From a virus: a stretch of 58,786 bases of DNA. Under the pieces are notes generated by a model. It saw nothing but the letters and a program-made list of their open reading frames with translations. It searched no databases and was not told where the DNA came from. The DNA is taken from IMG/VR virus record IMGVR_UViG_3300036846_001130, positions 1-58,786 of that record; one strand, 5' to 3'. Below, one piece after another: positions 41,569 through 50,596 of this stretch. The position numbers and the translations under genes are program-made. The number at the start of each line of letters is the position of its first letter. Within the stretch, counting starts at the first letter, position 1.

Positions 41569-44289
41569 ATGGCAGCCCGCCAGAGACCCATTCTTGAGAA
41601 CGAGCACCGACTCGTCACCGACATCATTGAGCGGCGCAACGAGAGCCGCAAGTGGATGCGGAAGAACATGCACGACGAGATGACCGAGGTATGGCGCGCC
41701 ATCAAGTGCAAGACCGCGCCGATTTTCAAGAAGGACCGGGCAGGCGTCGACACACAGGCGGAAGACAAATCGCGCACCAACGTGGCGATGCCCGACCTGA
41801 ACATCATCTATCGCCGCAACGCGGCGCGCATGACCGCCGCGCCCTATCGCCTGCGCTACACCGGAGGCGATCCCCTGACCGCCGAGATGCTTTCCAGCCT
41901 CGCCATGCAGCAGTACGCGCGCTCCGATGAGCCGTTCCACGATGTGCGCTGCGTGCTGGCCTCGGAGGCCTTCGGCTGGGGCTACACCAAACTTTACTGG
42001 GACAAGCTGGTGCGCACGATGACCTTCCGCAAGGCCATCATGAAGGGCAATGACGTCGTCTACCGTGACCGGGGTTCGATCATGCGCTCGCAGGGCGCGA
42101 ACGACAACGAGATCGAGGAAGCCATCGGCGCGATGGGGCCGGAGATGGACGACACCGAGATCGCGCGCTTCATGGCGAAAAGCGGCACGGAGGTGCAGGT
42201 GCCGCAGGAGACCACCCAGTATGAAGGCCCGCTCGTAAAGTGGATTTTCAATGGCGACCTGTACATCGAGCCGAATGCGCCCACGCTGGAGCGGTCGAGC
42301 TACTGCATCGAGCAGTTCACCGAGAACGATTTCTGGCTGGAAAAAATGTCGCGGCTTACCTACGAGGACCCCGACAGTGGCGAGGAAGTCTCCGCCTTCG
42401 ATCCCGAAGCGCTGCAGGAACTGATCGACACCGGAGGCGATACCGAGACCAAAGATCAGGAGCCGGGTGACGATCTGCGCGACATGTTCAACGCCGCCAT
42501 CGGGCGGGAGCGCGAGCAGGAGTATTACCTGCCGAAGAATCTGCGCCCGCGCAAAAAGTTCAACATCATCGAGCAACACTCACAGGATCGCGACGATGGC
42601 AGGTTCTACATTTCGTGGTGCTCGGAGAAGTGGCGTGACCGACTGCTGGGCCGTATGCCCTACCAGTTCGATCTCTACGGCAAATATCAGTACACCGACA
42701 TGTGCCCGCTGCCCGACCTGATCCTCAGCTACGGCGATTCCACGCCCCGCCTGCTGCGTCACATTTACATGATGCACAACCTGACGGTCGCGCAGAATTT
42801 CGATTACGTGACCAACCTGCTGAAGCCTTTCCTGCTCCGCCGTATGGGCGTGAACATCGAGCCAGAAGTGGTGGTGCGCGGACTCTTCCGTGAGCTGCAG
42901 GTCGCCGACCTGAACGGCGTGAAGCTGCTGCAGGAACCGCCGCTGCCTGCGGGCGCATTCGAACGCGAGGCCCAGCTGATGCGCATGATGGCGCTGGCTG
43001 AGCCATCGCTCACCTCGACCGAGAGTGGCACGGGAGCCAACCCGCAGGCGGGCAAGACGGCGACCACCGCGCTGCTGGCTTCGAAGTCTGCCGACGCTCT
43101 TACGCAATTCAAGCTGGACGGGCGCAATCGCTACCTGCGCGAACTGGGCCTCAAGAAGCTGTGGATGAATCAGCAGGGCCGCGAGCAGAACCAGCGCTGG
43201 ACGGTGGAGGCGCGCTACTGGGGAGAAGGCCTGCGCAAACGGGTCGAGGCCATCGAAGGCCCGCCGCCCGACTGGGCAATGACCGAGCGCTATGGCGGCA
43301 AGGTCTCGGCGATCAAGCTCGATCCGATGGACATTCAGGAAGATTTCGAAGTCGAGCCGGAGGCAGGTTCCTATCTGGCCGTCGACGACGAGATGCGCCA
43401 GCAGGCGGCGCAGAATCTCACGCAGGTCGCGATGGGCAATCCCGACATCATCGACCGCCGCAAGGTGATCCGCTTTCAGATGTCGACCATTCGCGGCATC
43501 GGCAACCCTGACGATTATTTCCTGCCCGAGATGCAAGGGCCGCCACCGCCACCGCCGCCGAAGATCAACGTGAACATTCAGGTGCCGATGGACAAGATGC
43601 CGAGCGACGTGGTGAATCAGCTGCTGCCGGAAATCGGCCTGCAGCCTTCGCAGATGCTGGAACACAAAGACGCGATGAGCGCGGTGACGCAGGCAGGCGA
43701 GGCTTCCGAAGCTGCCGACTCGATGATGAGTCCCGGCGAGAGCGAGCAGCAGGAACATGAGATGGGGGCCGAGCATGCCATGCAGGTCTCCGATCAGGCG
43801 CACGAAGCTGGGCTGCAGAGCGATCAGCAGGACCACGACATGCTCATGAAGGTGCATCAGGCCGCGCACGAACGCACCCAGCAGGATCGCGAGCACCGCA
43901 ACGCTCTCGATCAGAATGCGCAGCAGCACGTGCACTCCGTGGTACAGGCCGAGCAGCAGCACAGGCACGCGCTCACGCAAGGAGTGCAGCAGCAGGCGGG
44001 ACAAGCCGCGCAGAAAGGCGCAGAGATCGCCTCGAAGGAGCGCCAGCAAGGTGCCGGGCTGAAGTCGCAGGAACGCATCGCCAGCCAGCGCAACAAGCCC
44101 AATGGAAAACCCAACGGCAAACCGAAGGCTGCGGGCGGTGGCGAGAAGCAAACGCAGCCGCCGATGGTGCTGCACCTGAAGATCGATCACGGCACTGAAG
44201 GCGCTCCCAAGCGCACCAAGAAAACCGTGAAGCTGATTCGCGGCGAGGACGGCGTGACCACAGGCGCGGAGATCAACGAGGAAGAGTGA
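41569..44289 (+). CDS. Portal protein with long Q/H-rich tail
   Basis: 906 aa. The core (about 1-660) has typical portal features: NVAMPDLNIIYRRNAARMTA, LFQTEKDRAGVDTQAE-like N-terminus (KKDRAGVDTQAEDKSRTNVA), a wing/stem region with RLGRMPYQFDLYGKY-type segment and a crown. Residues about 680-830 are unusually Gln/His/Glu-rich (HVHSVVQAEQQHRHALTQGV, EQQDHDMLMKVHQAAHERTQ-like) with heptad-like spacing, then Lys-rich ends. Large size resembles the P22-type portal. It forms the dodecameric DNA channel. Starts 3 nt after the terminase stop. Confidence 0.8.
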   Translation: MAARQRPILENEHRLVTDIIERRNESRKWMRKNMHDEMTEVWRAIKCKTAPIFKKDRAGVDTQAEDKSRTNVAMPDLNIIYRRNAARMTAAPYRLRYTGGDPLTAEMLSSLAMQQYARSDEPFHDVRCVLASEAFGWGYTKLYWDKLVRTMTFRKAIMKGNDVVYRDRGSIMRSQGANDNEIEEAIGAMGPEMDDTEIARFMAKSGTEVQVPQETTQYEGPLVKWIFNGDLYIEPNAPTLERSSYCIEQFTENDFWLEKMSRLTYEDPDSGEEVSAFDPEALQELIDTGGDTETKDQEPGDDLRDMFNAAIGREREQEYYLPKNLRPRKKFNIIEQHSQDRDDGRFYISWCSEKWRDRLLGRMPYQFDLYGKYQYTDMCPLPDLILSYGDSTPRLLRHIYMMHNLTVAQNFDYVTNLLKPFLLRRMGVNIEPEVVVRGLFRELQVADLNGVKLLQEPPLPAGAFEREAQLMRMMALAEPSLTSTESGTGANPQAGKTATTALLASKSADALTQFKLDGRNRYLRELGLKKLWMNQQGREQNQRWTVEARYWGEGLRKRVEAIEGPPPDWAMTERYGGKVSAIKLDPMDIQEDFEVEPEAGSYLAVDDEMRQQAAQNLTQVAMGNPDIIDRRKVIRFQMSTIRGIGNPDDYFLPEMQGPPPPPPPKINVNIQVPMDKMPSDVVNQLLPEIGLQPSQMLEHKDAMSAVTQAGEASEAADSMMSPGESEQQEHEMGAEHAMQVSDQAHEAGLQSDQQDHDMLMKVHQAAHERTQQDREHRNALDQNAQQHVHSVVQAEQQHRHALTQGVQQQAGQAAQKGAEIASKERQQGAGLKSQERIASQRNKPNGKPNGKPKAAGGGEKQTQPPMVLHLKIDHGTEGAPKRTKKTVKLIRGEDGVTTGAEINEEE

Positions 44290-44699
44290 TCGCCTCAGGC
44301 ATTGCAACCAGCTACAAGCGGGAAATTCTCGACGGCATCCACGATGCTGGTGACGAATACATGATCGCTCTCTTCAGCGCGGGCGCGGACATCGGGCCGG
44401 ACACCAAGAGTTACACCGGGCAGGATGGCGAAGTGCACGGCTCCGGCTACGTGAAGGGCGGGCAGCAACTTAAAGGGCGCGCCTCAGGGACATCGGGCAC
44501 GACAGCCTACGTGACATTTTCGAACCCGCGCTGGTCTGGCGCATCGTTCACCGCGCGCGGCGCGCTGATCTACAACGCGAGCAAGGAAGATCGCGCGGTC
44601 GCGGTGATGAATTTCGGGCAGGACTACACCTGCACCAGCGGCGAGTTCGCCGTCAGCCTTCCGGCAGCAGGCAAGGACGCAATCGTGGTGGTGGCATAA
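44286..44699 (+). CDS. Conserved virion-type protein
   Basis: 137 aa. SGIATSYKREILDGIHDAGD, YMIALFSAGADIGPDTKSYT, SGTSGTTAYVTFSNPRWSGA and SFTARGALIYNASKEDRAVA form a beta-rich structural fold seen in phage baseplate/fibre regions. GTG 44286 follows GAGGAAGA. Confidence 0.65.
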   Translation: MIASGIATSYKREILDGIHDAGDEYMIALFSAGADIGPDTKSYTGQDGEVHGSGYVKGGQQLKGRASGTSGTTAYVTFSNPRWSGASFTARGALIYNASKEDRAVAVMNFGQDYTCTSGEFAVSLPAAGKDAIVVVA

Positions 44700-45917
44700 A
44701 TGGGCGTTTATACCCCAATTCGACACCTGTACAAGCCAGCGGACGGAGAGACAGGCTGGGGCGGTCTGGTCGATGCGAACTGGGATGATCTCGATACCGT
44801 TGCGGATAAATCCTACGTCGATACGCAGGACACTTCCACGCTGGCGAGCGCAAAAGCTTACACCGACGCAGAGATCGCGGCGCTGCCGCCTGCAGGGGTC
44901 ACCTCTGTCTTCACGCGCACGGGCGCTGTGGTGGCGGCGGCCATGGACTATGGGGCGGTCGACAACTTGGAGCTGGGCGACAACTCTGGCAGCTCAATCC
45001 TGTTCGACTCTGGCCTTAACGCCGTCGAAGTTCAGGCCGGAGGTGGTACCGGGCCAGTTACTGTTGCGGCTTCGCTGGTCGACCTGTCGACGTCGGTGAC
45101 CGAAGTCGATGTCCCGACGCCTGCGACAGCGGACAACTCAATCAAGGCCGCTTCCACTGCTTTCGTGAAAGCGCAGGGCTATCAGGCGACCGCACAGAAG
45201 GACGTCGCGAACGGCTACGCGGGCCTCGATGCGGGCGGAAAGCTGAAGACCGCTGAGGCTCCGACGTGGAACCAGAGCACGACTGGAAGCGCGGCCAGCC
45301 TGAGCGCGGCCTCTGCGCTGCCGAACGGGACGACGGGGACCACGCAGGCAGCGGGCGACAACAGCACGAAGCTGGCTACGACCGCCTACGCAGATGCGGA
45401 AGTTGCCACGTTCACCGGAACAAGCAACGCGGTGTTTTACGGGTTTACGGTGTACCGCCCTGCTACCCCAGATACGATTGCAACAGGCCCAGAGTGCGCT
45501 CCCAACGTCGTCTACTGCTTCCCTTTCATTCTGCCGTTCAAGTTCACCGTCAGGTCCATAGTCACGAAGATGGCCGCTGCGCTAGTAGGCACTTACGACG
45601 CAGGCCTGTTTGACGCATCCGGTAACAACGTGGTGAGTCTTGGGGGGCTGAGCACCAACACGACCGCGCCCACCACGACCACGGTTGCTGCCGCCACTTT
45701 GCCCCCCGGCCTCTACTACCTGTGCTTGTGTGCTTCGGTGGCCAACGTCAATTTTTTCGGCATCTCCAACGGAATCAGCGGCACGTTGAATTTCTCGACG
45801 TACTACACCGCCGCGAACCCCGCAATCAGCGGGGTTCTCCCCAGCACGCTAGGCGCGCTCACGGCGCAGAACAATACGAGCGTGTACCCACTTTTGGCGG
45901 TGTTCAGGAATAGCTGA
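44700..45917 (+). CDS. Tail fibre/receptor-binding protein
   Basis: 405 aa. N-terminal HLYKPADGETGWGGLVDANW, then trimeric fibre-like segments (SYVDTQDTSTLASAKAYTDA, TKLATTAYADAEVA). The C-terminal (about 250-405) has a beta sandwich (FYGFTVYRPATPDTIATGPE). Typical of a short tail fibre that recognises the host surface. Contiguous with 44286-44699. Confidence 0.75.
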   Translation: MGVYTPIRHLYKPADGETGWGGLVDANWDDLDTVADKSYVDTQDTSTLASAKAYTDAEIAALPPAGVTSVFTRTGAVVAAAMDYGAVDNLELGDNSGSSILFDSGLNAVEVQAGGGTGPVTVAASLVDLSTSVTEVDVPTPATADNSIKAASTAFVKAQGYQATAQKDVANGYAGLDAGGKLKTAEAPTWNQSTTGSAASLSAASALPNGTTGTTQAAGDNSTKLATTAYADAEVATFTGTSNAVFYGFTVYRPATPDTIATGPECAPNVVYCFPFILPFKFTVRSIVTKMAAALVGTYDAGLFDASGNNVVSLGGLSTNTTAPTTTTVAAATLPPGLYYLCLCASVANVNFFGISNGISGTLNFSTYYTAANPAISGVLPSTLGALTAQNNTSVYPLLAVFRNS

Positions 45918-45927
45918 GGGAATTTTT

Positions 45928-46218
45928 ATGGGACTAGCGACAGGTTCTCTAAAGCTCAGTTTTATCGACACCGGAACTTTTATTGTCATGCCCCCCACGG
46001 CGGATGTGCTGGGAACGCTGACCGCGCCCAGCGCGATCTCAACTGCAGCGAGCAAGGTCTATGCGGTGCCCTACGTCAACACGCCGACAGTGATTCTCAT
46101 CCCCACCACGAACTGCGGGGGCTTCTACCTGTCGGCATCGACCAACACGGGTTTCACCGTCACCTTCACCACTGCGGGGACGCACAAGTTCTCCTATCTG
46201 GTGATCAGTAACGACTGA
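45928..46218 (+). CDS. Small virion/fibre accessory protein
   Basis: 96 aa, beta-rich (LATGSLKLSFIDTGTFIVMP, VPYVNTPTVILIPTTNCGGF, FTVTFTTAGTHKFSYLVISN). Pattern similar to C-terminal fibre tips or chaperones. Located between two virion genes. Confidence 0.55.
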   Translation: MGLATGSLKLSFIDTGTFIVMPPTADVLGTLTAPSAISTAASKVYAVPYVNTPTVILIPTTNCGGFYLSASTNTGFTVTFTTAGTHKFSYLVISND

Positions 46219-46226
46219 AGGGAAAT

Positions 46227-46760
46227 GTGGCATGCGGAAACGGTTGGGGTCAGTCACCATGGGGCATTTCGCCGTGGGGCACGGGACAGGGCTGGGGCAC
46301 GGGACCGTGGGGCGGCGAGCCATGGGGCGGTTGCTACGTCACAGCGCAGCCGCAGCCTCCGCTGCAGACAGCAGGCTGGGAGCGGGTCTCCCGCTATTGG
46401 GAAGAACCCCGCCGCGAGCGGATTATCCGCAACGTCCTGTTCGCGGTCGAAGGCCTGCGGGCCAGAGCACGATGCGGCAAAGCGCAAATTCTCGCGGGCC
46501 GAGGCACATGGCTCCGCCTGCGTGCTCGCCGGGCACATTGCGAACTGGGTCTCGTCGAGGTTCACGCCGACAGCGCGCTGATCGCGCCTCTATTGCCCGC
46601 GATCCTGTGCGAATGCGGAGAGGTGGAAGTTAATGCGAACGCCGCAATGAATGTTTTCCCTGAGCGCTCAAGCATGGCAAACGTGGGGATCGCGAGCGTG
46701 CGCGCGGTGCGCAACCCGACCGACGAGGAAATTCTGATGATGCTGGCGGAGATTGTCTGA
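46227..46760 (+). CDS. Trp/Gly-rich N-terminal virion protein
   Basis: 177 aa. Residues 6-36 are repetitive (GWGQSPWGISPWGTGQGWG and GPWGGEPWGG), an unusual aromatic-Gly tract, then a compact alpha/beta domain (ILCECGEVEVNANAAMNVFP, RNPTDEEILMMLAEIV). GTG 46227 start with SD GAAGGGAAAT. Confidence 0.6.
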   Translation: MACGNGWGQSPWGISPWGTGQGWGTGPWGGEPWGGCYVTAQPQPPLQTAGWERVSRYWEEPRRERIIRNVLFAVEGLRARARCGKAQILAGRGTWLRLRARRAHCELGLVEVHADSALIAPLLPAILCECGEVEVNANAAMNVFPERSSMANVGIASVRAVRNPTDEEILMMLAEIV

Positions 46761-47014
46761 TGGATGCGTGGAGCGAGATGGAGCAGGGCGCAGTGGCAAA
46801 TTTTCTGGCCGCGCCGGGACCGCTGAAGAGTGGCCTCGAAAAGTTTGTCGGGAATCTCTCGGAGGATCACAAGACTGCATGCGCCCGCGCCATGGCGACA
46901 GTGCCGCGCAATCCCGAGCTGGCCGCCGATCACGCCGCGAAGGCGCAGCTGCTCGATGAATTCTGGAGCACGCTGACCGATGTTCTCTCCGGAGAACGCG
47001 GCACACAAGTTTAG
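46760..47014 (+). CDS. Small helical protein, unknown
   Basis: 84 aa (MDAWSEMEQGAVANFLAAPG...). Helical with ACARAMATVPRNPELAADHA. ATG overlaps the previous stop. It precedes the scaffold gene and may be a head accessory. Confidence 0.55.
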   Translation: MDAWSEMEQGAVANFLAAPGPLKSGLEKFVGNLSEDHKTACARAMATVPRNPELAADHAAKAQLLDEFWSTLTDVLSGERGTQV

Positions 47015-47059
47015 GTAAGACCCTCGCGGGAGCCAACCCCGCGCGGTTAGGAGGAGTCA

Positions 47060-48403
47060 ATGGCCGACGAATCAACGGCTGCGGTGAGCCAACCACCGGA
47101 GACCGAAGAATCGCAACAAGGGACGCCGAGTACTGATTACTCATCGTTCCTAGGACCGCCATCTGCTGAAGTCGATCTCTCTGCGGAAGAACGTCCCGCA
47201 CCCGGCGCAGAGCAACAGGCTGAAGGCGAGCCGGAACTTTCCGGCGAGCCAGAGCAAGAGGGCGAGCCACAAGAAGAACAGGAAGCGGAAGCGGAAGCCG
47301 CACCCGAAGTCGAAGCTGAGGCAGAGGCTGAACAGCCACCCTCCGTGGAGGAACGCCTTAAAGACCTCACTCAGCGCGAATCTGATGAGTACGCGCAACG
47401 CTATCCCAGTGCGTGGAAGGCACTGCAGGACCCGAAGACGCCCGAGGACCTGAAGCACCTTCTGCTCGACAAGATCGACGGCGATCACGAAATTCAACGG
47501 CGCATCGCCCAAGAACAGGCACTCGCGGAAGAGGAAGGGGAGCCAACCCCCGAGTACGAAGCCGAAGTGCCGCAAACCGCTGCTGCTACGCCGGAAGCTA
47601 TCGCTGAGCAGCGCACCGCGTACTACAGCCAGATTGACAATCTGGTGAAGACGCAATTCGATCCGCAATCTGTCAAAGAAGTCGGAGACAGTCTGCTGCG
47701 CATGTTCAATGTGAACGTGAAGGCGCTGCAGGACCCGAACGTTTCGCCGGAAGACAAGGCGGTACTGCAGGGGCTTGTCAGCAGTGTGCAGCGTGAGGCT
47801 CCGGTCCTCGCCCGCTTCATGGCGGATGCTGTGGCCACCGTCGTCCCTCATGTGGTGAGACCTGCCATCGAAGCAGCGATGCCGGGCTTCACCGAGATGT
47901 ATGAGCGGCAGATGTATGGCAACGCATACGAGAACGTTCGCGCTCAGACCGATGAGCGTGGCCGCCCACTGTATCCGGGCCTGCCCGCGTATCCCATGGT
48001 CGCAGGAACTCCGGAGGCGCAAGCCTTCGCGGACAAAATGCGAGCCGCTGCGCAAGAGGTACCGGGCTTTGACGAGATGACGTTCCGCGACAAGGCGGGC
48101 AGGCTTCTGCCCGACCAGCAGCAGGCGCAGATCAAGTACACGATTCTGCTCCGGCACATGGCGGGACAGCGGGTGAATCCGGCAGTAGTGGCACAAGCCG
48201 TTGAAACAGGGCGCAGGCTCGCCGGGCGCGCGGATAATCGCCGCGCCGCCGCGCGAGTAGCGGGAGCGGGACAAAGAACAGCTGGCCCTCCGGGCCGAGG
48301 CGGAGCCGAAGACGAAGACCCGATGTTGGCTGCACTCGATGCCGAGATTTCCCGGCAGGAAGTGAACTACAGGCAGCCCGTTCGGGGTCGTAGCGGACGC
48401 TGA
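47060..48403 (+). CDS. Capsid scaffold-like protein
   Basis: 447 aa. Residues about 40-120 are extremely Glu/Pro-rich with coiled potential (EEQEAEAEAAPEVEAEAEAE). The middle (180-380) has helices such as TQFDPQSVKEVGDSLLRMFN, and the end contains a basic region. Acidic scaffolds of this length precede SU10/DUF5309-type capsid genes. It shapes the procapsid and is expelled. ATG follows TAGGAGGAGTCA. Confidence 0.75.
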   Translation: MADESTAAVSQPPETEESQQGTPSTDYSSFLGPPSAEVDLSAEERPAPGAEQQAEGEPELSGEPEQEGEPQEEQEAEAEAAPEVEAEAEAEQPPSVEERLKDLTQRESDEYAQRYPSAWKALQDPKTPEDLKHLLLDKIDGDHEIQRRIAQEQALAEEEGEPTPEYEAEVPQTAAATPEAIAEQRTAYYSQIDNLVKTQFDPQSVKEVGDSLLRMFNVNVKALQDPNVSPEDKAVLQGLVSSVQREAPVLARFMADAVATVVPHVVRPAIEAAMPGFTEMYERQMYGNAYENVRAQTDERGRPLYPGLPAYPMVAGTPEAQAFADKMRAAAQEVPGFDEMTFRDKAGRLLPDQQQAQIKYTILLRHMAGQRVNPAVVAQAVETGRRLAGRADNRRAAARVAGAGQRTAGPPGRGGAEDEDPMLAALDAEISRQEVNYRQPVRGRSGR

Positions 48404-48436
48404 AGCAAGGGGGAGCAGCGCTAGGAGGAATAACCC

Positions 48437-49639
48437 GTGGCTGTTCGAGGCATTTCGACCTTTAACTCCTTCGTGACCGAAACGTCGAACGTGCGCGACG
48501 TGTCGACTCGCTTGCTCAACCTTGAGCCTGACCGCACACCGCTCTATGTCCTGACCAACAACTCGAAGCGCAAGGTGAGTGTGTTCGCACCGCGCATTGA
48601 GTTCTTTGAAGATGCCGATCTGGTGATGCTGGGCGCATCGAACGGCACCGTTTTCTTCAGCAACGCTTCCTCGACCGTGGGCGTGGCCGATGTCACCATC
48701 TTTGGCATTGGCGATGTCGTCGCGGTCCAGAAAGTGGCGGAGAGCACCGCGACCGTCGAGGAATTGATTCAGGTCATCGGTCTCTCGCAAGGTGCCGGGA
48801 CGGCGGGAACCCTCACCGTCACGCGCGGCTTTGCCCTGACCACCATCGACACCATCAGCCAGACTGCGACGCTCAAGATTCTGGGCGTGGCGCAGTCAGA
48901 AGTCGGAGCCATCCAGAATCCGCGCACACCCGTGAAGTCTCCCAAGACCAGCGGCGCGCAGATTTTTGAGTGGCCGATGCAAATCTCGCGCACGGCGGCG
49001 GCTACCAAGATTTACGGTGACCGTCCGGAACGCGCTCGCATTCAGTGGCTGGGAATGCGGCGCACCAAGCTGGAGATCGAGAACGCTGGCTTGTTTGGCA
49101 GCTACTCGGAGACCTTGAACGGCACCGCATCGATGTACACCTCGATGGGCGTGCGCTCGATCATCTCCAGCTTCTTGAGTGATGCCGGAGGCACGACCAC
49201 TCCGACCACCCTGAAGGTCTTCCTCGACTGGTCGCGTATGGCGTTCCGTTATGGTTCGCCGGAAAAACTGCTGATGGCCGCGCCGCTGGTGAAAGAGGGC
49301 CTCGACTATTGGGCGGCAGGCAAGCAGTTTGTGCGCGCGGAGGATAAAGTCTTCGGCGTCTCGCTGAAGCGCTTCGTCACTTCGAACGGCAACTGGCTGA
49401 TCGCCAACAACTACAACATGGACGGAGGCGTCGCCGATGAGGCGATTGGCATTGACCTGCCTTCGGTCGAGTACTGCCCGCTGGTGAACAACGGACAGAA
49501 CCTCGACACTCGCCTCTATCCCGACTACGACCCCACCAATCCGAAACTGCTGAAGGATTTGATCCTGACGCAGGCGGGCTGGCGTGTCTGGCATCAGGCG
49601 CGTCACGCACGCATTTACGATTTTCAGGCCTTCGCCTGA
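48437..49639 (+). CDS. Major capsid protein, SU10/DUF5309 type
   Basis: 400 aa, HK97-like fold predicted. Segments RGISTFNSFVTETSNVRDVS, TPLYVLTNNSKRKVSVFAPR, IEFFEDADLVMLG; then EIENAGLFGSYSETLNGTAS and DWSRMAFRYGSPEKLLMAAP, KRFVTSNGNWLIANNYNMDG and VEYCPLVNNGQNLDTRLYPD match the SU10-like MCP pattern. It forms the shell. A strong terminator follows the stop. Confidence 0.85.
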   Translation: MAVRGISTFNSFVTETSNVRDVSTRLLNLEPDRTPLYVLTNNSKRKVSVFAPRIEFFEDADLVMLGASNGTVFFSNASSTVGVADVTIFGIGDVVAVQKVAESTATVEELIQVIGLSQGAGTAGTLTVTRGFALTTIDTISQTATLKILGVAQSEVGAIQNPRTPVKSPKTSGAQIFEWPMQISRTAAATKIYGDRPERARIQWLGMRRTKLEIENAGLFGSYSETLNGTASMYTSMGVRSIISSFLSDAGGTTTPTTLKVFLDWSRMAFRYGSPEKLLMAAPLVKEGLDYWAAGKQFVRAEDKVFGVSLKRFVTSNGNWLIANNYNMDGGVADEAIGIDLPSVEYCPLVNNGQNLDTRLYPDYDPTNPKLLKDLILTQAGWRVWHQARHARIYDFQAFA

Positions 49640-49667
49640 GAAGCTGTTTTACCTGAGCCAAAGCCTA

Positions 49668-49695
49668 GGGGTGCGAGAGATCGCACCCCGTTTTT
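49668..49695 (+). terminator. Strong intrinsic terminator after the capsid gene
   Basis: Perfect 9-bp stem GGGGTGCGA/TCGCACCCC with loop GAGA and downstream G plus TTTTT (49691-49695). It ends or attenuates the capsid transcript while leaving a downstream tail operon to be read through or started anew. Confidence 0.9.
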
Positions 49696-49707
49696 CTGGA
49701 GATCACA

Positions 49708-50226
49708 ATGCTGAACGTGCGAGGAATCAAAGCAAAAAACTGGGAAGCAGTCTGCATCATGTGCGGCAAGAAATTCAAATACGCGGATGGCTTCGAGTGC
49801 GAGGCGCAGCCGGGCCGCCACAGCGTCGAGCCTAAAGAGTATTTCCACCTCGGAGCGGGACACATTCAATCCAAGCGCGACCGCGACCAGTTCACTCCCA
49901 GCGTGAACCTCGTCTCCGACATTGAAATTCGCGACAAGGTCACGGGGCAGGTGACCCGCATCGAGGGCCTGATTGTCCACTTCCGCGCGCGCGGACGCTA
50001 CGAGACTTCCGACCCGCTGGAGCAGTACCACCTCGACCTGCATCCTGCGGTGAGGTCGGGCACGGAAGGTCTGGAGGCGTGGGAAAAGATGTTCTATTCG
50101 CCGGAGCAGCAGACCGCCAAAGCGCAGGCCAAGCTGGCCGAGCTGCAGAAAGAAATCCGCGAGTCGAATGCTCTGCTCGATCTGACCAAGCAGAAGAAGG
50201 AAAAAGATGTCGTGGGAGTGCGGTAA
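49708..50226 (+). CDS. Head-tail region protein with zinc motif
   Basis: 172 aa. N-terminal AVCIMCGKKFKYADGFECEA with CxxC and a third Cys, then beta segments (SDIEIRDKVTGQVTRIEGLI) and a charged C-terminal coiled helix (KAQAKLAELQKEIRESNALL). Overlaps 50207-50596 by 20 nt. Probably a completion or chaperone factor; no family recognised. Confidence 0.6.
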   Translation: MLNVRGIKAKNWEAVCIMCGKKFKYADGFECEAQPGRHSVEPKEYFHLGAGHIQSKRDRDQFTPSVNLVSDIEIRDKVTGQVTRIEGLIVHFRARGRYETSDPLEQYHLDLHPAVRSGTEGLEAWEKMFYSPEQQTAKAQAKLAELQKEIRESNALLDLTKQKKEKDVVGVR

Positions 50227-50596
50227 CTGCGGGCAGCAAGCCTCGCGCGGCGCGGTCAGCTTCGACCGTAAAGGGAATCCAGTGCGGGAGCGCTGCTCGA
50301 ACTGCGCTCCCGAAGAATTCGATGGAGCCTTCCGCATGCCCAGCGACGACAAAGTCTACACCGGGCCGCAGGCGATGCCGAACCTCTACAAGCGCGACCG
50401 CAACGATGTGTTTCAGGCGAAGGATGAACTCATCGCGGACACCGCTGCGCTGTGGGATGAAGGACCGACCGAGCGCGCCCGCCGTCACAAGCAACAGACC
50501 CGGCGCACCGAGCCAATGAGCAAAGAAGAGATCGAGAGCGCCAACCACTGGGGCCGCGAGGTGCTGGCTCCGGTGATACGTGAAGGCATGAAATGA
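50207..50596 (+). CDS. Zinc-ribbon-containing protein, unknown
   Basis: 129 aa. WECGNCGQQASRG and RCSNCAPEEF give a four-Cys ribbon. The rest is acidic/charged (SKEEIESANHWGREVLAPV). Between capsid and glycosyltransferase genes; possible structural accessory. Confidence 0.6.
   Translation: MSWECGNCGQQASRGAVSFDRKGNPVRERCSNCAPEEFDGAFRMPSDDKVYTGPQAMPNLYKRDRNDVFQAKDELIADTAALWDEGPTERARRHKQQTRRTEPMSKEEIESANHWGREVLAPVIREGMK

Noticed and set aside
42580-44307. 575-codon open frame antisense to the portal gene
   Set aside because: It runs opposite a confident portal gene, has composition typical of reversed GC-rich coding (Arg/Leu/His-rich) and no recognisable motif or well-placed SD.
47150-48790. 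546-codon open frame antisense to scaffold and capsid
   Set aside because: It spans two strongly supported genes on the other strand and a non-coding junction; it is best explained by the codon bias of the real genes.
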